In this document: positions 9,101 through 24,100 of the stretch, piece after piece
Layout of the letters: every line of letters starts with the position of its first letter
Numbering within the stretch: position 1 is the stretch's first letter
Assembly (NCBI GenBank): GCA_946811185.2
Contig: OX328113.1
Coordinates: 20,993,521 to 21,057,520 of the forward strand
Length of the DNA: 64,000 nt
Direction of reading: 5' to 3'
From: Hippopus hippopus
Taxonomy: Eukaryota > Mollusca > Bivalvia > Cardiida > Cardiidae
Translations under genes and position numbers: made by a program
Notes under the pieces: generated by a model
What the model was told of the DNA's origin: nothing
What the model saw: the letters and a program-made list of their open reading frames with translations, nothing else
Databases searched by the model: none

Positions 9101-12100
9101 TAAAAGAGTACATGAAAAAGAAGAGAGACATGAGAGGAAAAGTGCAACAAATGAAAAAGAGTCTGTAAAATCTGAATGTCTTTCTGATTCTATTAGATCT
9201 GGTGAGAAAAAGCATAAATCAAGCAAACATGAAAGGGAAAAAGAAAAAAATGGTGATAAACATGAGCATAAAAGAAAACATGAAAAAGAAGAAAGAAATG
9301 AAAGAAAGAGAGGAGAACATGAAAAAGACACTGTTAAAAGAGGAAGCATCTCTGATCCTGATTCCGACAGGGATGTTAGAGCAGTAATAAGTGAAATAAA
9401 AGATGTTCATCACAAAGAGATGAATTTTGATAGAAAAGAACATGGAAGAAGTAAATATGAGAGTCATACAGGCCAGACTGGTAAACATGGAGATAAATGT
9501 TCTGAAAAACAAAATGCAATTATGCATCCTAAGTTGGAAAAAGACTCATACAGAGAAAAGCCAAATGTATTTGCTACATTCACAAAAGAAGTGAAAGAAA
9601 GACTGAAAAAAGAGAGTTATAAATCATATAATCAAGAAAGTGGTAGTGACAGAGATGCATCTGCTGATAGCAGTGATGAAATACAGCAAAATAGATCTCT
9701 GTCAGTATCAAGGTCAAACTCTAGATCTCCATCAGTTTCTGTTTCACAGCCTAATGGTGTGTCATATGATTCAGATAATAGTGGGTCAGACTACAACAGT
9801 AGGAAGCTTTCAGACCATCCAGACTCATCTGAAGATGAAGAAATTTTAAGTAGTGCTAAATCTGCTAGCAAAGCTAGCAAAACTTCATATTCTCAAAGAC
9901 CTACTCAGAGTTTAAAGAGAAAGCGGAAAGAGCATAAATACCACAATATGTCTAATGACGAACACAGTGATAGTGATCATTCAAATACAAACAGTGATCA
10001 CCATAAGAAAAAGAAATCTAGACATAAAGATGTATCACATATACCTGTAGATAAATGTAATATGTCAAGAGAATCTAAGGACAAGCATTCATCAAAAGAG
10101 TCCAAACACAAACATACTTTATCTGGAGATAAGCATATCTCTGTAGAATCTAAAAGTAAACATTTGTCAGAGGAGCATAAAGAGAAGTATTTAACAAGGG
10201 ATTCTGAAGATAATCACCCATCCAAGGAATCCAAAGATAAGTATTCATCTCCTAAAGAAAAATATTCATCACCAGAACAGAAACATTTTTCAAGGGAATC
10301 TAAGGACAAGCATTCAAAGGAATCCAAAGACAAGCACTCTTCAAGCAAATATAAAGATACCTCTTCTTCAAGAGAATTTAAAGATAAACATTCTTCAAGT
10401 GAAGTGAAAGATAAACATTCAGTCAGGGAATCCAAAGATAAACATTCTTCAAAGGAATCTAAAGATAAACATTCTTCAAGGGGATCTAGGGATAAACATT
10501 CTTCAAGGGAATCTAGGGATAAGCATACATCTGAACCTGAAGATAAGCATATGAAATTATCTCATGATTCCACTGACAAGTATGCATCAGAGAAACCTAA
10601 AGATAGACATTCAACAAAAAAATCAGAACATGAGCAATCATCAAAGGAATTTAAAGACACACATTCCTATGAAAGTAGAGATTCATCATGGGGAAATGAT
10701 AAGAGTATATCTAGTGCAGATCATAGAAAGCATTCTAATTCAAGTCAAAGGTCTTCATCATCAAAACATAGACATGAAAAGAGTGAAGCAAGAAGAGAGG
10801 ATGGTGATGAATTAACAGGTAAAGTAGAAAATGCTAAGCACAATAAAGAGATGAAAGATAAGGATTATGATGAAGATGATAGGAATGAATGTAAAACAAG
10901 GGATAAAGGGGATAAGCAGAGGCCTGAACAAGACAGACACAGTCATGGTAAAACTAAATATGTTGATAAATCTGGTGATACTAATAATGAAGTTAAAGAC
11001 AAGCAAAGAGTCCATGAAAGTGAAAGTATAGATAAACATAGTGGTGATAAAGAGAAAAAATATAAAGATGAAAGTAATAACAGGAAAAATAGAGAAAAAT
11101 ATGATAAAGAGAAATCTAAGGGTAAAGATAAGCATAGAGATGTTGATTCTAAGAAATTACATGAAAGTGGTCATGGTGCTAACAAGCAAGACAGAGACAG
11201 ACATGATAAAGAGAGCTGTAAAGATAAAGACATTGAGTCTAAAGATTTACATGAAAGTGCTAAAGATGACAGTGATGAATACACAGGCAAAAGTGATAAA
11301 CAGAAATATGAAAACAGAGAAAGACATAGTGAATCCAGATCTCGAGATACCAGCAGGACTGATAAATATAATAAAGCAAACACCAATGAAAGCCATAGGA
11401 TAGATGGATATTCTGATAAAACAAATAAGCATGACAAGAAAGAGAAACATCGTGAAAGTTCAAGTCATGAGAATACGAAAGAAAAACACCGAAATGATAG
11501 AAAGAAAGAAAAGAATATGCTTGAAGAAAGTAAAACTGTTGAGAGTCATTCTGATAAACACTACAGAGAAAAGTTAAAACTGAAAGACAAGAAGGAAGAG
11601 AAGAGGAATGACAGAGATGTTAAGGCAGTAAACATTAGTGGCAGTAATAAGAATCTTGATGAAAAAGAAACTTTTGATAACCAAAGTGAAAGTGAGGTAG
11701 AAATGAAACAGGAAATAGATGCTAAACGCCGATCTCAAACCAAAGACCAGCACAACTTTAATATGGACCAAGATTCTGCTAAAGAAGAAAAGCATAAAAG
11801 CCACAAAGAAAAACACAAGAAAGAAAAGAAACACAGTAAAAGGAAGGAAGAAAAGGTAGAAAAGAAACATAAATCCGAATCAAAGAAAAGTAGTCATCAT
11901 AAATCAGAATCTTCAAATAAGGTATCCTCATCAAGAAATGCCAAACCTGAAGGCCATGAAGATTTCGAAGACATGCTTTGTTTTGATAATTCTGATGCTG
12001 TGATTTCCCAGGGTACAACGCAAAAGAAAAAAGTGGAAGATAAATATGCAGAGTTGCGGGCAAAGTTTAAAGTAAAGAAGATAGCAGACTCACAGACGGA

Positions 12101-15100
12101 TGGCATGGGTGGGAAGATAGTTAACATGGCTAAAAGAAAGGCAGAGGAACATGAGGTAGCTCCATCTGCAAAAAGACAGGTAAAAGTAATCTTTGTTAGA
12201 ATCTTTGCTGTTTTATGCTATTTTCAACATTATTTCAGTTATGTCATGGCTGCCAGTGCAACCATTCATGGGTTCCTATAGTTTCAGCACCAGAACAACA
12301 TGAAACACTGTTTCCATACCACTGGATTTCCCTCTTTAATTCTATACAAACAATCCGGTGTTTTAACGACCATACAAGTGTACAAGTAAATCTTTAACTC
12401 TTTACTAAACAATCCTACCTTGAAAAACATCAAGAGAAGAGCAGAAAATGCTGGTAAGTAGCATTTCCTCTCTTTCCTACCATGTTTTCTACACTTAAAA
12501 AAAACAAATTCCATCATTTGATCCAGATAATGTGTCATCTGCGAATGTGTTCAAGTTGGGATGTCTGAAATTTTGCTGTCTGGAAAAAAATTTAAACAAA
12601 CCAAAAACAATATTCAACAGGGAGAAAAGAATATTTTTGCTATGATAATCGGTAATTCTCAAAAAGAATTCAGCTAGTTTAAGAATCACACTGTTAGCTC
12701 ATAAATAATGATGAAAACAAGACTTTGATTTTCACTGTCAAATTTCCAACAGGTAGGAATGTTTTGTAAATGGAGAGCCTAATGTCGGGGCGTACTTGGC
12801 TCATGACTAATGATGAAAACAAGTTTTTGATTTTTACATTAAAATTTTCTGCAGGTAGGAATACCATGTAAATGGAGAGACTTATGCAGGGGCTTACGGT
12901 TCTTCAGGTTTTAATTTGTTCAATTTAATTTTCAGTTGAGTGAAGAATTGGCTAATTATCTCCCTTCAACACAAGCACATTATAGACCATGGAGATATTC
13001 TGAAGTTCATAATAGACCTGTTGGTATGTACTTGTATTTCCACATATTTCTTTGTCTAAATTTTAACCTGCTACCAGATGTTCAGGTATTTTTACAAACC
13101 CTTAAGCGTTAACCAAATGAAAAAATTCTAGATTTACCCTGACTGAAAACTTTTGAAGAGAGCAAATGAAGTGAGACTCAGATATGTTTTGTCTTCTTAA
13201 GGGAGGGAAACATTGTTAGAAAAGCAGAAAATGCTGATTACCAGCATTTTCACCTTTTACACAAAGTTTTCAAAAAATCTACCTCCTTTGGGTCTTGACA
13301 GGATTTTTTGTGATAGGTTAAGTAAAAGTCTTTTGAAAATTTTGTGTGAAAAGGAGAAAAATTAAATGCAGGTAACCAGCATTTCCTGCTACAAGTTTGT
13401 TTACCCTTTCAAAGAAAATCCCATCATTAGCACCACTTATAGCTTATTGTATATAAATACTTTCATAACTGGCAAGTTTAAAATTTTGTCCTTTGTGACA
13501 GATTTGCACTCAGTATTATTAGGATTTTAACCCTTTACCATAAAAGACATGCTTAGACAAGACCAAATTTAAAGCATGTGCAGACACACAACTGAAAAGT
13601 GGCATAAATTATAGGATTCTTCTTTTGAGAGGTAGAAAACATGGTGGAAAAAGGAAAAAAAGCTTATGGAAAACCCTGGAGTATGTGGTAAAGGCTTAAC
13701 TCTGTACCACACAATCCCAACTTTTAACGCCCGCCGGGGTGGCTCAGTGGTGAGCGTGTCGGACTCATGACCTGGTGGTTGTGAGTTCGATACCCGGTTG
13801 AGGCGAAACTTCTTTCCGGCGTATTTTCGCCTCTCACCTCTGCTGAAGCGTGTGAGAAAAGTAGTCGGTGGCTTTGGAAAGAAAGTTGTGTTAGTACTGG
13901 TGTGAGAAAGCCAGGAAACACATGTGCGTCACCGACCGCCATGATATGACCTTAGCTGTTAAAGTGGCGTTAAACCCCAATACAACAACAACCACCCAAC
14001 TTTTAACAACCTTGAGGAAGAAGGCCTTTGAAAACATTGTGGGAAAAGGAGAAAATGCTGGTAACCAGCATTTTCTTTTCTCTCTTTCCCACAATGTTTT
14101 TCTATTATTCCAATAACAAATTCTATCATTTGAGCCATGTTTGTTTTTTTTTTTCATTCATTCATTCATTCATTCATTGGGGGGTCTAAATTGTTTTGCT
14201 TGGTTAGGGGGTTAAGTCTGTCTTAAACTATTCATTCATTCATTCATTCCATTCATTCATTCATTCATTCATTCATTCGTTGGGGGGTCTAAATTGTTTT
14301 GCTTGGTTAGGGGGTTAAGTTTGTCTTAAACTATATATTGTTGATTTCAAACCCTTGATGATTTCACACTTATTTCAGTTAAAGATGATTCATTCATTCA
14401 TTCATTCATTCATTCATTCATTCATTCATTGGGGGGTCTTAATTGTTTTGCTTGGTTAGTGGGTTAAGTCTGTCTTAAACAATATATTGTTGATTTCAAA
14501 CCCTTGATGATTTCACACTTATTTCAGTTGAAGATGTTGACTTGTCCATAGGCACTAAGAGTAACACACGCACACAAGTGTATTCAGGAAAGAGACATGT
14601 TTACACTGGTGAGTTAGACACACCATTTGTCTTACAGGTTTTGTTATAGTCCCTTCATCAAAAATTCATGATTATATAAGTTGGGTATTCTGTTCCTGAA
14701 ATGCTTTGAACCATTTAATTTGAAAAAGTACACACAGTTTATTTCATTATGTCTGTGCTTGTTACAAATATTAGTATATGTTTTCCATATCAATTTGAAA
14801 TAAATTGAAATCTGATTGATTTATTGTATATTCACCACTTGTTGCCAACTTGGACGACGCCCCTTGAAAGCTGTTGGATATGTTATGGGTTATAGTGCAA
14901 GGTAGAGAACAAAACCCTTCCTTAGTAACACATGGTTCTTTAATGTGCTTGGTGTACAGCACCATTGCATGGGACCCTGGTTTGACGTCTCATTCGAAGT
15001 ACTATTAGTAGTTTTAGTTGGTCAGCTGTGGGGCCTGAACCCACATCCTTAATGTTTACAACTACCGGTATGCTCTACTGTTTGAGCTATTCAGACTGAT

Positions 15101-18100
15101 CAAAAAAAAAAAAAAAAAATTAAAAGCTACCTAGTCGTTGTAGATATAACTGCAATAAAGTTTTGCAATGGGCAACATTGTTAAGAATTTCATTTCCATA
15201 ATAAGAGGTTTAGTAAATTGTTTATTACGTTCACTAATTTATTTGTTTATTTTGTTTATATTTCAGAAATGCACTCACTGTTTGATCTCTGTATAAAAGT
15301 ACTCCAGGACAACATTGATTGTAAGTACTAAACATTGATATGGTTCCTGTTTTTACCTCCCTGTATGGTCAATCCTTCACACCACGTTGTCCATCCTTCT
15401 ACCCTTTACCACACAATTCTGAGTTTTAAAGACCCTGAAAAAGAAGGCTTTTGAAAACATTGTAGGTAAAGGAGAAAATGCTGGTAACCAGCATTTTCTC
15501 CTTTTCCCACAATGTTTTCTAGCCTTTCCAGGATGAGTTCCACAATCTCAGCAACATCAATATGTCGTCTGCCCATGCTTTCAATTTGGATGAGTCTAAG
15601 CTTTTGTCATGTGGTAAAGATTTAAACCTCTTTTTACGGTCCATGCTTTTTACCTCACTTTATGGTCCATGTTCTTTATTGCCATTATGCATGGCCAATA
15701 TTATGCAACTAAGAACAGTTCATACAGATCATCAGGTCATTGGGCGGAGCCCCAGTAGTTCAGCTGGTAGTGTACAGGACTTGAGAACAGGGGGGAGCTG
15801 GTTTGATCTCCAGATCAGCATTGATGATGGTCATTTCAACAGGATTCATTCCTCTCTCACCACTGACCATTGTTTCAACAATGGTTATGTGGGAAAGCAG
15901 CCAGTGGCTTGGAAAGAATATTGTGCAGAGTACTGGTGAAAGAAACTCCAGGAAAGCATGGATAGGTGCACTGGCCGCCACAATATAACTGAAATGATGT
16001 TGAAAACAGAGTTAAACCCCATACAATAAATCAATACAATCAATGAAAGTGATCAATATAGATAGGAAAAAAATCCATTTTTTATTGCAGATGACTGAAT
16101 CTGGAGGTAGGTTGGTCCTTTGACATGCAGAAAGTTGACCCTTTTCAAAAAGTTTCAACCCAGGTCAGCCTGCCTAGACTTTTCAGGGTGACTTGGGTCA
16201 CTACATTTTGCAGATTTGTTAAATCCTTTTTTGTCAGAGCAGGGCTCATTTGGCTTTTAGCTCTATGCTGAACAACAAAATTGTAGCCCAGCACTCTCTT
16301 CTTTTTCCTACGATGTTTGCTGTATTTTCATTGACAAAAATTGCATCATTAAAATTTTAGTCTGTATGAGGTTTCTGAGTGGACAAGTCGAAAATTTATT
16401 GACTGGGAAAGGGTTCAGTTCTGTGTGCTTTATGTAATTCCATCAATAGTTAATCAAATATCTTCAATGTTTATTACAGTAATCGACTATGTCGGAGGCA
16501 TTCCTTATTCTATTTTAAAACCAGTATTAGAGAAGTGCACAAGCAAGCAGCTGTATGACTTGGAAGACTATAATCCAGTAAGTTATTGAAGCGTTTTCTA
16601 CCTTGTGATTTACCCTAATCAAGTGATCCTGCATTTTAAAGACCATGAGGAAAAAGGCTTTTGAAAACATTGCGTGAAATCGAGAAAATGATGGTACCAA
16701 GCATTTTTTCCTTTCTCAGCGCATTCTACCTTATCAAAAGCAAATACTTAACCCTTTACCACACAATCCCAAATTTAACGACCCTGACAAAAGGCTTTTG
16801 AAAACATTGATTGAAAAGGAGAAAAACCTGGTAACCACAATTTTCTCCTTTTTCCACAATGTTTTGTACCGTTTCTCTCTCAACTTACCTTATTTGAACT
16901 ACATTTAATTTATGGTCTGCAAATACTTTAATTTTGGACAAGTCTAAAATTTTGCGATGTGGGAAAGAGTTAAGCCTCATTTAATTCTTTGTCAGGCAAA
17001 TACTGTGAATGTGAACAAGTCTAAAATTATGTGATCTAATAAAGTGTTAGCCCTGTACCGAACAATCTGGTGATTTTATGACCCAAGAAGACAGCTTTTG
17101 AAAGAAAAATAGAATACTGGTAGCCTGCATTTCCCTTTTCTACCATTGACGTTCATTCTTTGGCAGTAAAAAAGAACTATCATTAGAGCCACACTAATTT
17201 TGGTATGTTGTCATGTAGGCTATCAATTCATACTTCATATCTCTATTTTCCAAGAATGTTTTCCAAACAATTCCTTGTTTTAACGACCATGAGGGAAAAG
17301 ACTTTGGAAAACATGGAGGGAAAAGGAGAAAATGCTGGTAACCAGCATTTTCTCCTTTACCCACAATGTTTTCTAACCTTTTAGAAACAAATACAGTCAA
17401 TTGGGCCACATTTGATCTGTTGTCTGCAAAAGCTTTAGATATTGATGAGTTTAAAATCTTGTCCTTCGGTAAAGGGTTAAAGTTACCAGCTGCAAAAATG
17501 TCATGTATGTTTCACAAGGTACTGACCTTCAGAGGAGTTGATAGCTTCTTTTCCACGCTATGACTTTTTGCAAATATACATAGGTCCCAAAATATGCTTT
17601 GGTGGTTAAAATATAGTCAAAACCATACTGACATTATTTTTAGCTTGGCTGTTTTTGAAGAAAACATTGAAGTATTGTCATAGCCGCAGTCCACTTATGC
17701 ATCTTAGCAGTGCAAAAACCATGGCATTTTCTAACTTCGCTGTCATTACTGAAGTTATTTAAAAATTTAAATACTAAAACCGACTTTGACCCAGTAATAC
17801 CTTTCTATTTTTTTACTTGGAATTTTTCGCCGAAAAGGTATTTAACTCTTTACTAAACAAGCCCTGATTTTCACGACCCTGGGAAGGAAAGCTTTTGAAA
17901 ACCTTGTGGGAAAAGGAGAAAAAAAATTGCTGGTAACCAGCATTTTCTCCTTTTCCCACAAGGTTTTCAACCCTTTCAGAGACAAATTTCATACTTTTAA
18001 TTTTTCGTCTGCATATGCTTTCAATATGGACCAGTCTAACATTTTGTCATTTGGTAAAGAGTTAAAGCAGAGCATTGACATCGCATAAGGTGTTGTTCTT

Positions 18101-21100
18101 TTTGTACTTTAGCATGAAATTGCATTTTTGCTTTTTTTTATCCCAGAAGCAAAAATATAAAAGCCATGATCTGTGAAAAGGGGGCTTAATGCATCTGCGA
18201 AAAGTATTGACCCAGGTCAGCCTGCGCAGTCCGCGCAGGCTGACCTGGGCCGAAACTTTTCGCTATTTGTCAATTTTCTGTATGCCCAAGGACCAGTCTA
18301 TTTCATGATTAAGTTTGTTGTTAAAAAAGTGGATATTATGGATCCATAAGTATGTGATGGCTTGCCTTGTACCATGGATCACGGAGATGCATTAAGCCCC
18401 CTTTTGTCAGAGCATGACTCATATTAATATTTGAGCCATGTTCTGGCAAAAGAGGGTTTAGTGCATCTCCCCGATGCATTACACCAAGCATGTCATTATG
18501 GATCCATAAAATTCATTTTCTTTAACAACAGACTGAATCTTGATGTAGATTGCTCCTCATACATGCAGAAAATTGACTAACTGCAAAAAGTTTTGGCAGG
18601 CTGACATGCATCAATATATTTTTGCAGATGTATTCACCCTCCTGTTCACAAAGCATGTTTTATTTGTTTTTAGCACTTTCTAGAAGACTCAGATGAATTA
18701 TGGAAACTACATTGTGACAGGGAGTTTAAGGGGGCCAGGAGGGCTGAGATGGAAACCTGGAGAGAACTTTACTTGGTATGTTGTACAAACAGAACATGTT
18801 GTAGTAACTTTCATGGTGCTTGTATTTAATTCGAGAAGTGTGAGAAAATTTGATATCGCGCGAGACCTTTGGTCTTGCATGATGTCAAAATTTTCTTACG
18901 CAGCCAGAACATGTTACAGTAAGTTTCCAGGTGCTTGTATTTAATTCGAGTAGGATGAGAAAATTCGATAGCATGCGAGACCTTTGGTCTCGCGTGTTGT
19001 AAAAATTTTCTTACGCAGCGAGAAGTAAATACGAGCGCCAGGAAAGTTACTACAACATAATATTGCTTTTATTATATACCTACAACTTTCGATGACAACA
19101 TTTTGCAATTATTGACACTTCATTTGAAAACGGCAAACAAAATGAGACAATTACTGGTGTGGATGGTAGTAACTCTGTTTTTATGAATAGTGGATTAATA
19201 TTACAGTGTAATATTTTGACCAATCAAATCGCAAATCAATGCATGCTTAGTCTGTGCACAAGATACATCATCATACCATATTTGGGACCGTATTTCACAG
19301 TGTGTAGATACAGATTTTTTTTACTGTTGTGTGTGTTATTTCATTCAATTGCAAGGCATGTATTGGAGCTGGAAAATTTACTGGTATATACTAAATCTGT
19401 TAATCCAATAATTACTTTCTTACAGTATAATGTGGCTGAACCTATGTTGCTCACTGAGGTACACACAAGGCTTGTAATTTAGGGTTGGTTCACCTGCATC
19501 TGTATTCACCAACCATTCTGAAGAACTTTCGTAGTCTTATTCTCCAGAATTTTCTAAATTTGAAAATAATACAACTTCTGATTGACTAAACCAGTTGGGT
19601 TCGTATCCACCAAATTGAAAGTTTTATTGTAATCTTTTAAATTTCCAGAGAAAAATGGATGAAAGAGAAGAGAAACTGAAGTCTGTCAGAGCTAACATTT
19701 CTAAATCAATGGCGACGGCAGCTCCAGGTAGGGTTGATCAAGTTTTTATGTACTTGTAAATGTGTTTTTGAAGTCATAATCTCTTAACTCTTTACCATAC
19801 AATCCTGAGTTTTAGCAACCCTGAGGAAAAAGGTTTCTGAAAACATTGTAGGAAAAGTGAAAAATGCTGGTAATCAGCATTTCTCTTTTTCCTGCAATGT
19901 TTTCCACCCATGGTTTTGTTTAAATGTATTTATTTTGCATCAATTGAAAAACAAGTTCTTACAACTTATACTAATCTCTCTCGATTCTGCTTCTGCTCTA
20001 CCTCACAACCACAACAGACCGTGAATGTTTTCTACCCTTTGAAAAACAAGTTTCAATTTTTTAATAACGCTCTTTTTGTTGTCCGCAAATTCTTTCAATT
20101 TGAACAAGTCTAGAGTTGTTTTGTGTGGTAAAGGGTTAATTCTTTCGCTCCAGTAACAGATTTGCAGCAGACAATGATTTTGCTTGTAAAATAAGCATGA
20201 TTTAAAGGGCGCCTCTAATCAGATGGTATTTTCAAAATAATAAATTTGCTTTTTTTCAGTGTTATTGTTGGCTGCTAGTTTATTTAAACAATAGTGAAAA
20301 TTGCTAAACAGTATTCTAACCTTTTACCACACAATCCAAAGTTCTAAAAACCGTGAGAAAGGCCTTTGAAAATATTATGGGAAAAGGAGAAAATGCTGGT
20401 AACCAGCATGGATAGGTGCACTGGCTGCTGCTATATAAACGAAATGAAGTTGAAAATGGTGTTAAACACCATACCATCAACCATTGAAAATGTCTTAATT
20501 CAATTTGTTATGCATTAAGTCTACACCTTGATTAAATTTACAGTAAGAACAGCGAAGCTAGCCTTTGTGGATAGTGTCGCTAAGCCACCGAGAGAAGTAC
20601 GAAGACAACAAGCCAGATTCGGAACTGTCAACGCTATAACTAAAGGAAATAAAATGCATGCAGTTGACATGATCTCTATTGGGAGGGCTAAACAACAGGC
20701 AGCAGAGAGAGGTATTGTGTGGATCTCTTTTTATGTTGACTTTTCCCAATTTTTCTGCCCTTTTTTTTTTATAAAGTTGTTGACTTTTTCTAGTTTTAAG
20801 ATTCATTTTTCTGCCAGTAACACATGGTCAAACTCGTCGTAAAATCCATACTTTCATTAACTCTCTACCACACAATTTTGAGTTTTAATGACCCTGAGGA
20901 AGATGTCTTTTGAAAACAGTCAGAAAAGGATAAAATGCTGTTAACCAGCATTTTCTCCATTTCCCAAAATGTTCTTTACCCTTAAAAGGCAAGTTCCATC
21001 ATTTGGGTCACACTGTAATTGTTGTCTGCAAATGCTTTCGATCTGGACAGTTCTACAGTTTTTAGCTCACCTGAGCACAAAGTTCTCAAGGTGAGCTATT

Positions 21101-24100
21101 GTGATCGCCCTATGTCCGGCGTCCGTCAACAATTTCTTTAAACATCTTCTTCTCCTAAACCACTGGGCCAATCTTGATGAAACTTGGCAGGGATGTTCCT
21201 TGGGTGAAGCTCTACCAAAGTTGTTCAAAGAATTGAATTCCACCGAGAACTCTGGTTGCCATGGCAACAAAAAGGAAAAAAATGCAAAATCTTTGAAAAT
21301 CTTCTCCTCTCAAACTAGAAGGCGTAGAGCTTTGATATTTGGTATGTAGCATCTCCTAGTGGACCTCTACCAAGTTTGTTCATATGATGCCCCTGGGGTC
21401 AAAACTGGCCCCGCCCCAGGGGTCACAAGTTCAAACATAGGAACAAAGAAGGAAAACTTTAAAATTCTTCTTCTCTGAAACTGGAAGGCATAGAGCTTTG
21501 ATATTTTGTATGTAGCATCTCCTAGTGGACCTCTATAAAGTCTGTTCATATGATGCCCCTGGGGTCAAAACTGGCCTCTCCCCGGGGGTCACAAGTTCGA
21601 ACATAAGAACAAAGAAGGAAAACTTTAAAATTCTTCTTCTCTGAAACTGGAAGGAGTAGAGCTTTGATATTTTGTATGTAGCATCTCCTAGTGGACCTCT
21701 TCCAAGTTTCTTCATATGATGCCCCTGGAGTCAAAACTGGCCTCTCCCCGGGGGTCACAAGTTCGAACATAGGAACAAAAAAGGAAAACTTTAAAATTCT
21801 TCTTCTCTGTAACTGGTAGGCATAGAGCTTTGATATTGTGTATGTAGCATCTCCTAGTGGACCTCTACCAATTTTGTTCATTTGATGGCCCTGGGGTCAA
21901 AACTGGCCCCACCCCGGGGGTCACAAGTTCGAACATAGGAACAAAGAAGGAAAACTTTAAAATTCTTCTTCTCTGAAACTGGAAGGCGTAGAGCTTTGAT
22001 ATTTGGTATGTAGCATCTCCTAGTGGGCTTCTACCAATTTTGTTCATATGATGCCCCTGGGGTCAAAACTGGCCCCGTCCCAGGGGTCACAAGTTTGAAC
22101 ATAGGAACAAAAAAGGGAAAACTTTAAAATTCTTCTTCTCTGAAACTGGAAGGCATAGAGCTTTGATATTTGGTATGTAGCATCTCCTAGTGGACCTCTA
22201 CCAAGTTTGTTCATATGATGCCCCTGGGGTCAAAACTGGCCCCGCTCCGGGGGTCACAAGTTCGAACATAGGAACAAAGAAGGAAAACTTTAAAATTCTT
22301 CTTCTTTTAAACTTGAAAGTGTAGAGCTTTGATATTTGGTATATAGCATCTCCTAGTGGACCTCTACCGTAATTTGTTCATATGATGGCCCTGGGGTCAA
22401 AACTGGCCCCGCCCCGGGCGTCACAAGTTTGAACATAGGAACAAAGAAGGAAAACTTTAAAATTCTTCTTCTTTTAAACTTGAAAGTGTAGAGCTTTGAT
22501 ATTTGGTATATAGCATCTCCTAGTGGACCTCTACCAATTTTGTTCATATGATGGCCCTGGGGTCAAAACTGGCCCCGTGCCAGGGGTCACAAGTTTGAAC
22601 ATAGGAACAAAAAAGGGAAAACTTTAAAATTCTTCTTCTCTGAAACTGGACGGCGTAGAGCTTTGATATTTGGTATGTAGCATCTCCTAGTGGGCCTCTA
22701 CCAAGTTTGTTCATATGATGGCCCTGGGGTCAAAACTGGCCCCGTCCCAGGGGTCACAAGTTTGAACATAGGAACAAAAAAGGGAAAACTTTAAAATTCT
22801 TCTTCTCTGAAACTGGACGGCGTAGAGCTTTGATATTTGTTATGTAGCATCTCCTAGTGGACCTCTACCAAGTTTGTTGATATGATGCCCCTGGGGTCAA
22901 AACTGGCCCCGCTCCGGGGGTCACAAGTTCGAACATAGGAACAAAGAAGGAAAACTTTAAAATTCTTCTTCTTTTAAACTTGAAAGTGTAGAGCTTTGAT
23001 ATTTGGTATATAGCATCTCCTAGTGGACCTCTACCATAATTTGTTCATATGATGGCCCTGGGGTCAAAACTGGCCCAGCCCCGGGGGTCACAAGTTTGAA
23101 CATAGGAACAAAGAAGGAAAACTTTAAAATTCTTCTTCTCTGAAACTGGAAGGCGTAGAGCTTTGATATTTGGTATGTAGCATCTCCTAGTGGGCCTCTA
23201 CCAAGTTTGTTCATTTGATGGCCCTGGGGTCAAAACTGGCCCCACCCCGGGGGTCACAAGTTTGAACATAGGAACAAAAAAGGAAAACTTTAAAATTCTT
23301 CTTCTCTAAAACTGGGAGGCGTAGAACTTTGATATTTGTTATGTAGTAATCCTGTTTTAAGTTTGTTAGCCCATCTGACCACAACATGTTGAGTGAGTTC
23401 AAAATTGGGTCACCTGGGGTCATAAACTAGGTCACAAGATCAAATTAAAGAAATACCTTGTGGGCACTCTAGAGGCCACATTTATGGCTCAAATGACCTG
23501 AAATTTAGTCAGACTATTCATCTTGCTAAAATATTGGACGAGTTTGAAATTGGGTCACCTGGGATCATAAACTAGGTCACTAGGTCAAATTAAACAAATA
23601 CCTTGTGGGCACTTTAAAGGCCACATTTCTTGCTCAATTGACCTGAAAATTGGTCAGAGTATTTGTCTTGATAAAATCTCACATGAGTCTGAATTTCGGT
23701 CAAATGGGATCATAAGCTAGGTCACTAGGTCAAATTAAGAAATACCTTGTGGGCACTCTAGGGGCCACATTTTTTGCTCAATTGACTTGAAAATTGGTAA
23801 GAATGTTTCTCTTGATGAAATCTAAGATGAGTTTGAATTGGCTCACCTGGTGTTATAATCTAGGTCACTAGGTCAAATTAAAGAAATACTTTGGGCACTC
23901 TAGAGGCCACATTTCATGCTCAATTGACTTGAAAATAGGTCAGAATGTTTCTCTTGATGAAATCTTAAGATGAGTGCAAAATAGGGTCACCTAGGGTCAT
24001 AATCTAGGACACTAGGTCAAATTAAAGAAATATCTTGTGGACACTCTAGAGGCCACATTTCTTGCTCAATTGACTTCAAAATTGGTCAGAATGTTTGTCT

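Noticed and set aside
8641..11870. Many antisense and alternate-frame reading frames over the Elongin A charged exon
   Set aside because: They are shadows of the biased K/E/D-rich codons; the plus frame continues into spliced, recognisable domains.
21367..23423. Recurring minus-strand frames beginning [10 protein letters not shown] in the H1 array
   Set aside because: The same frame recurs once per tandem unit; it comes from a long-period repeat without start context or domain.
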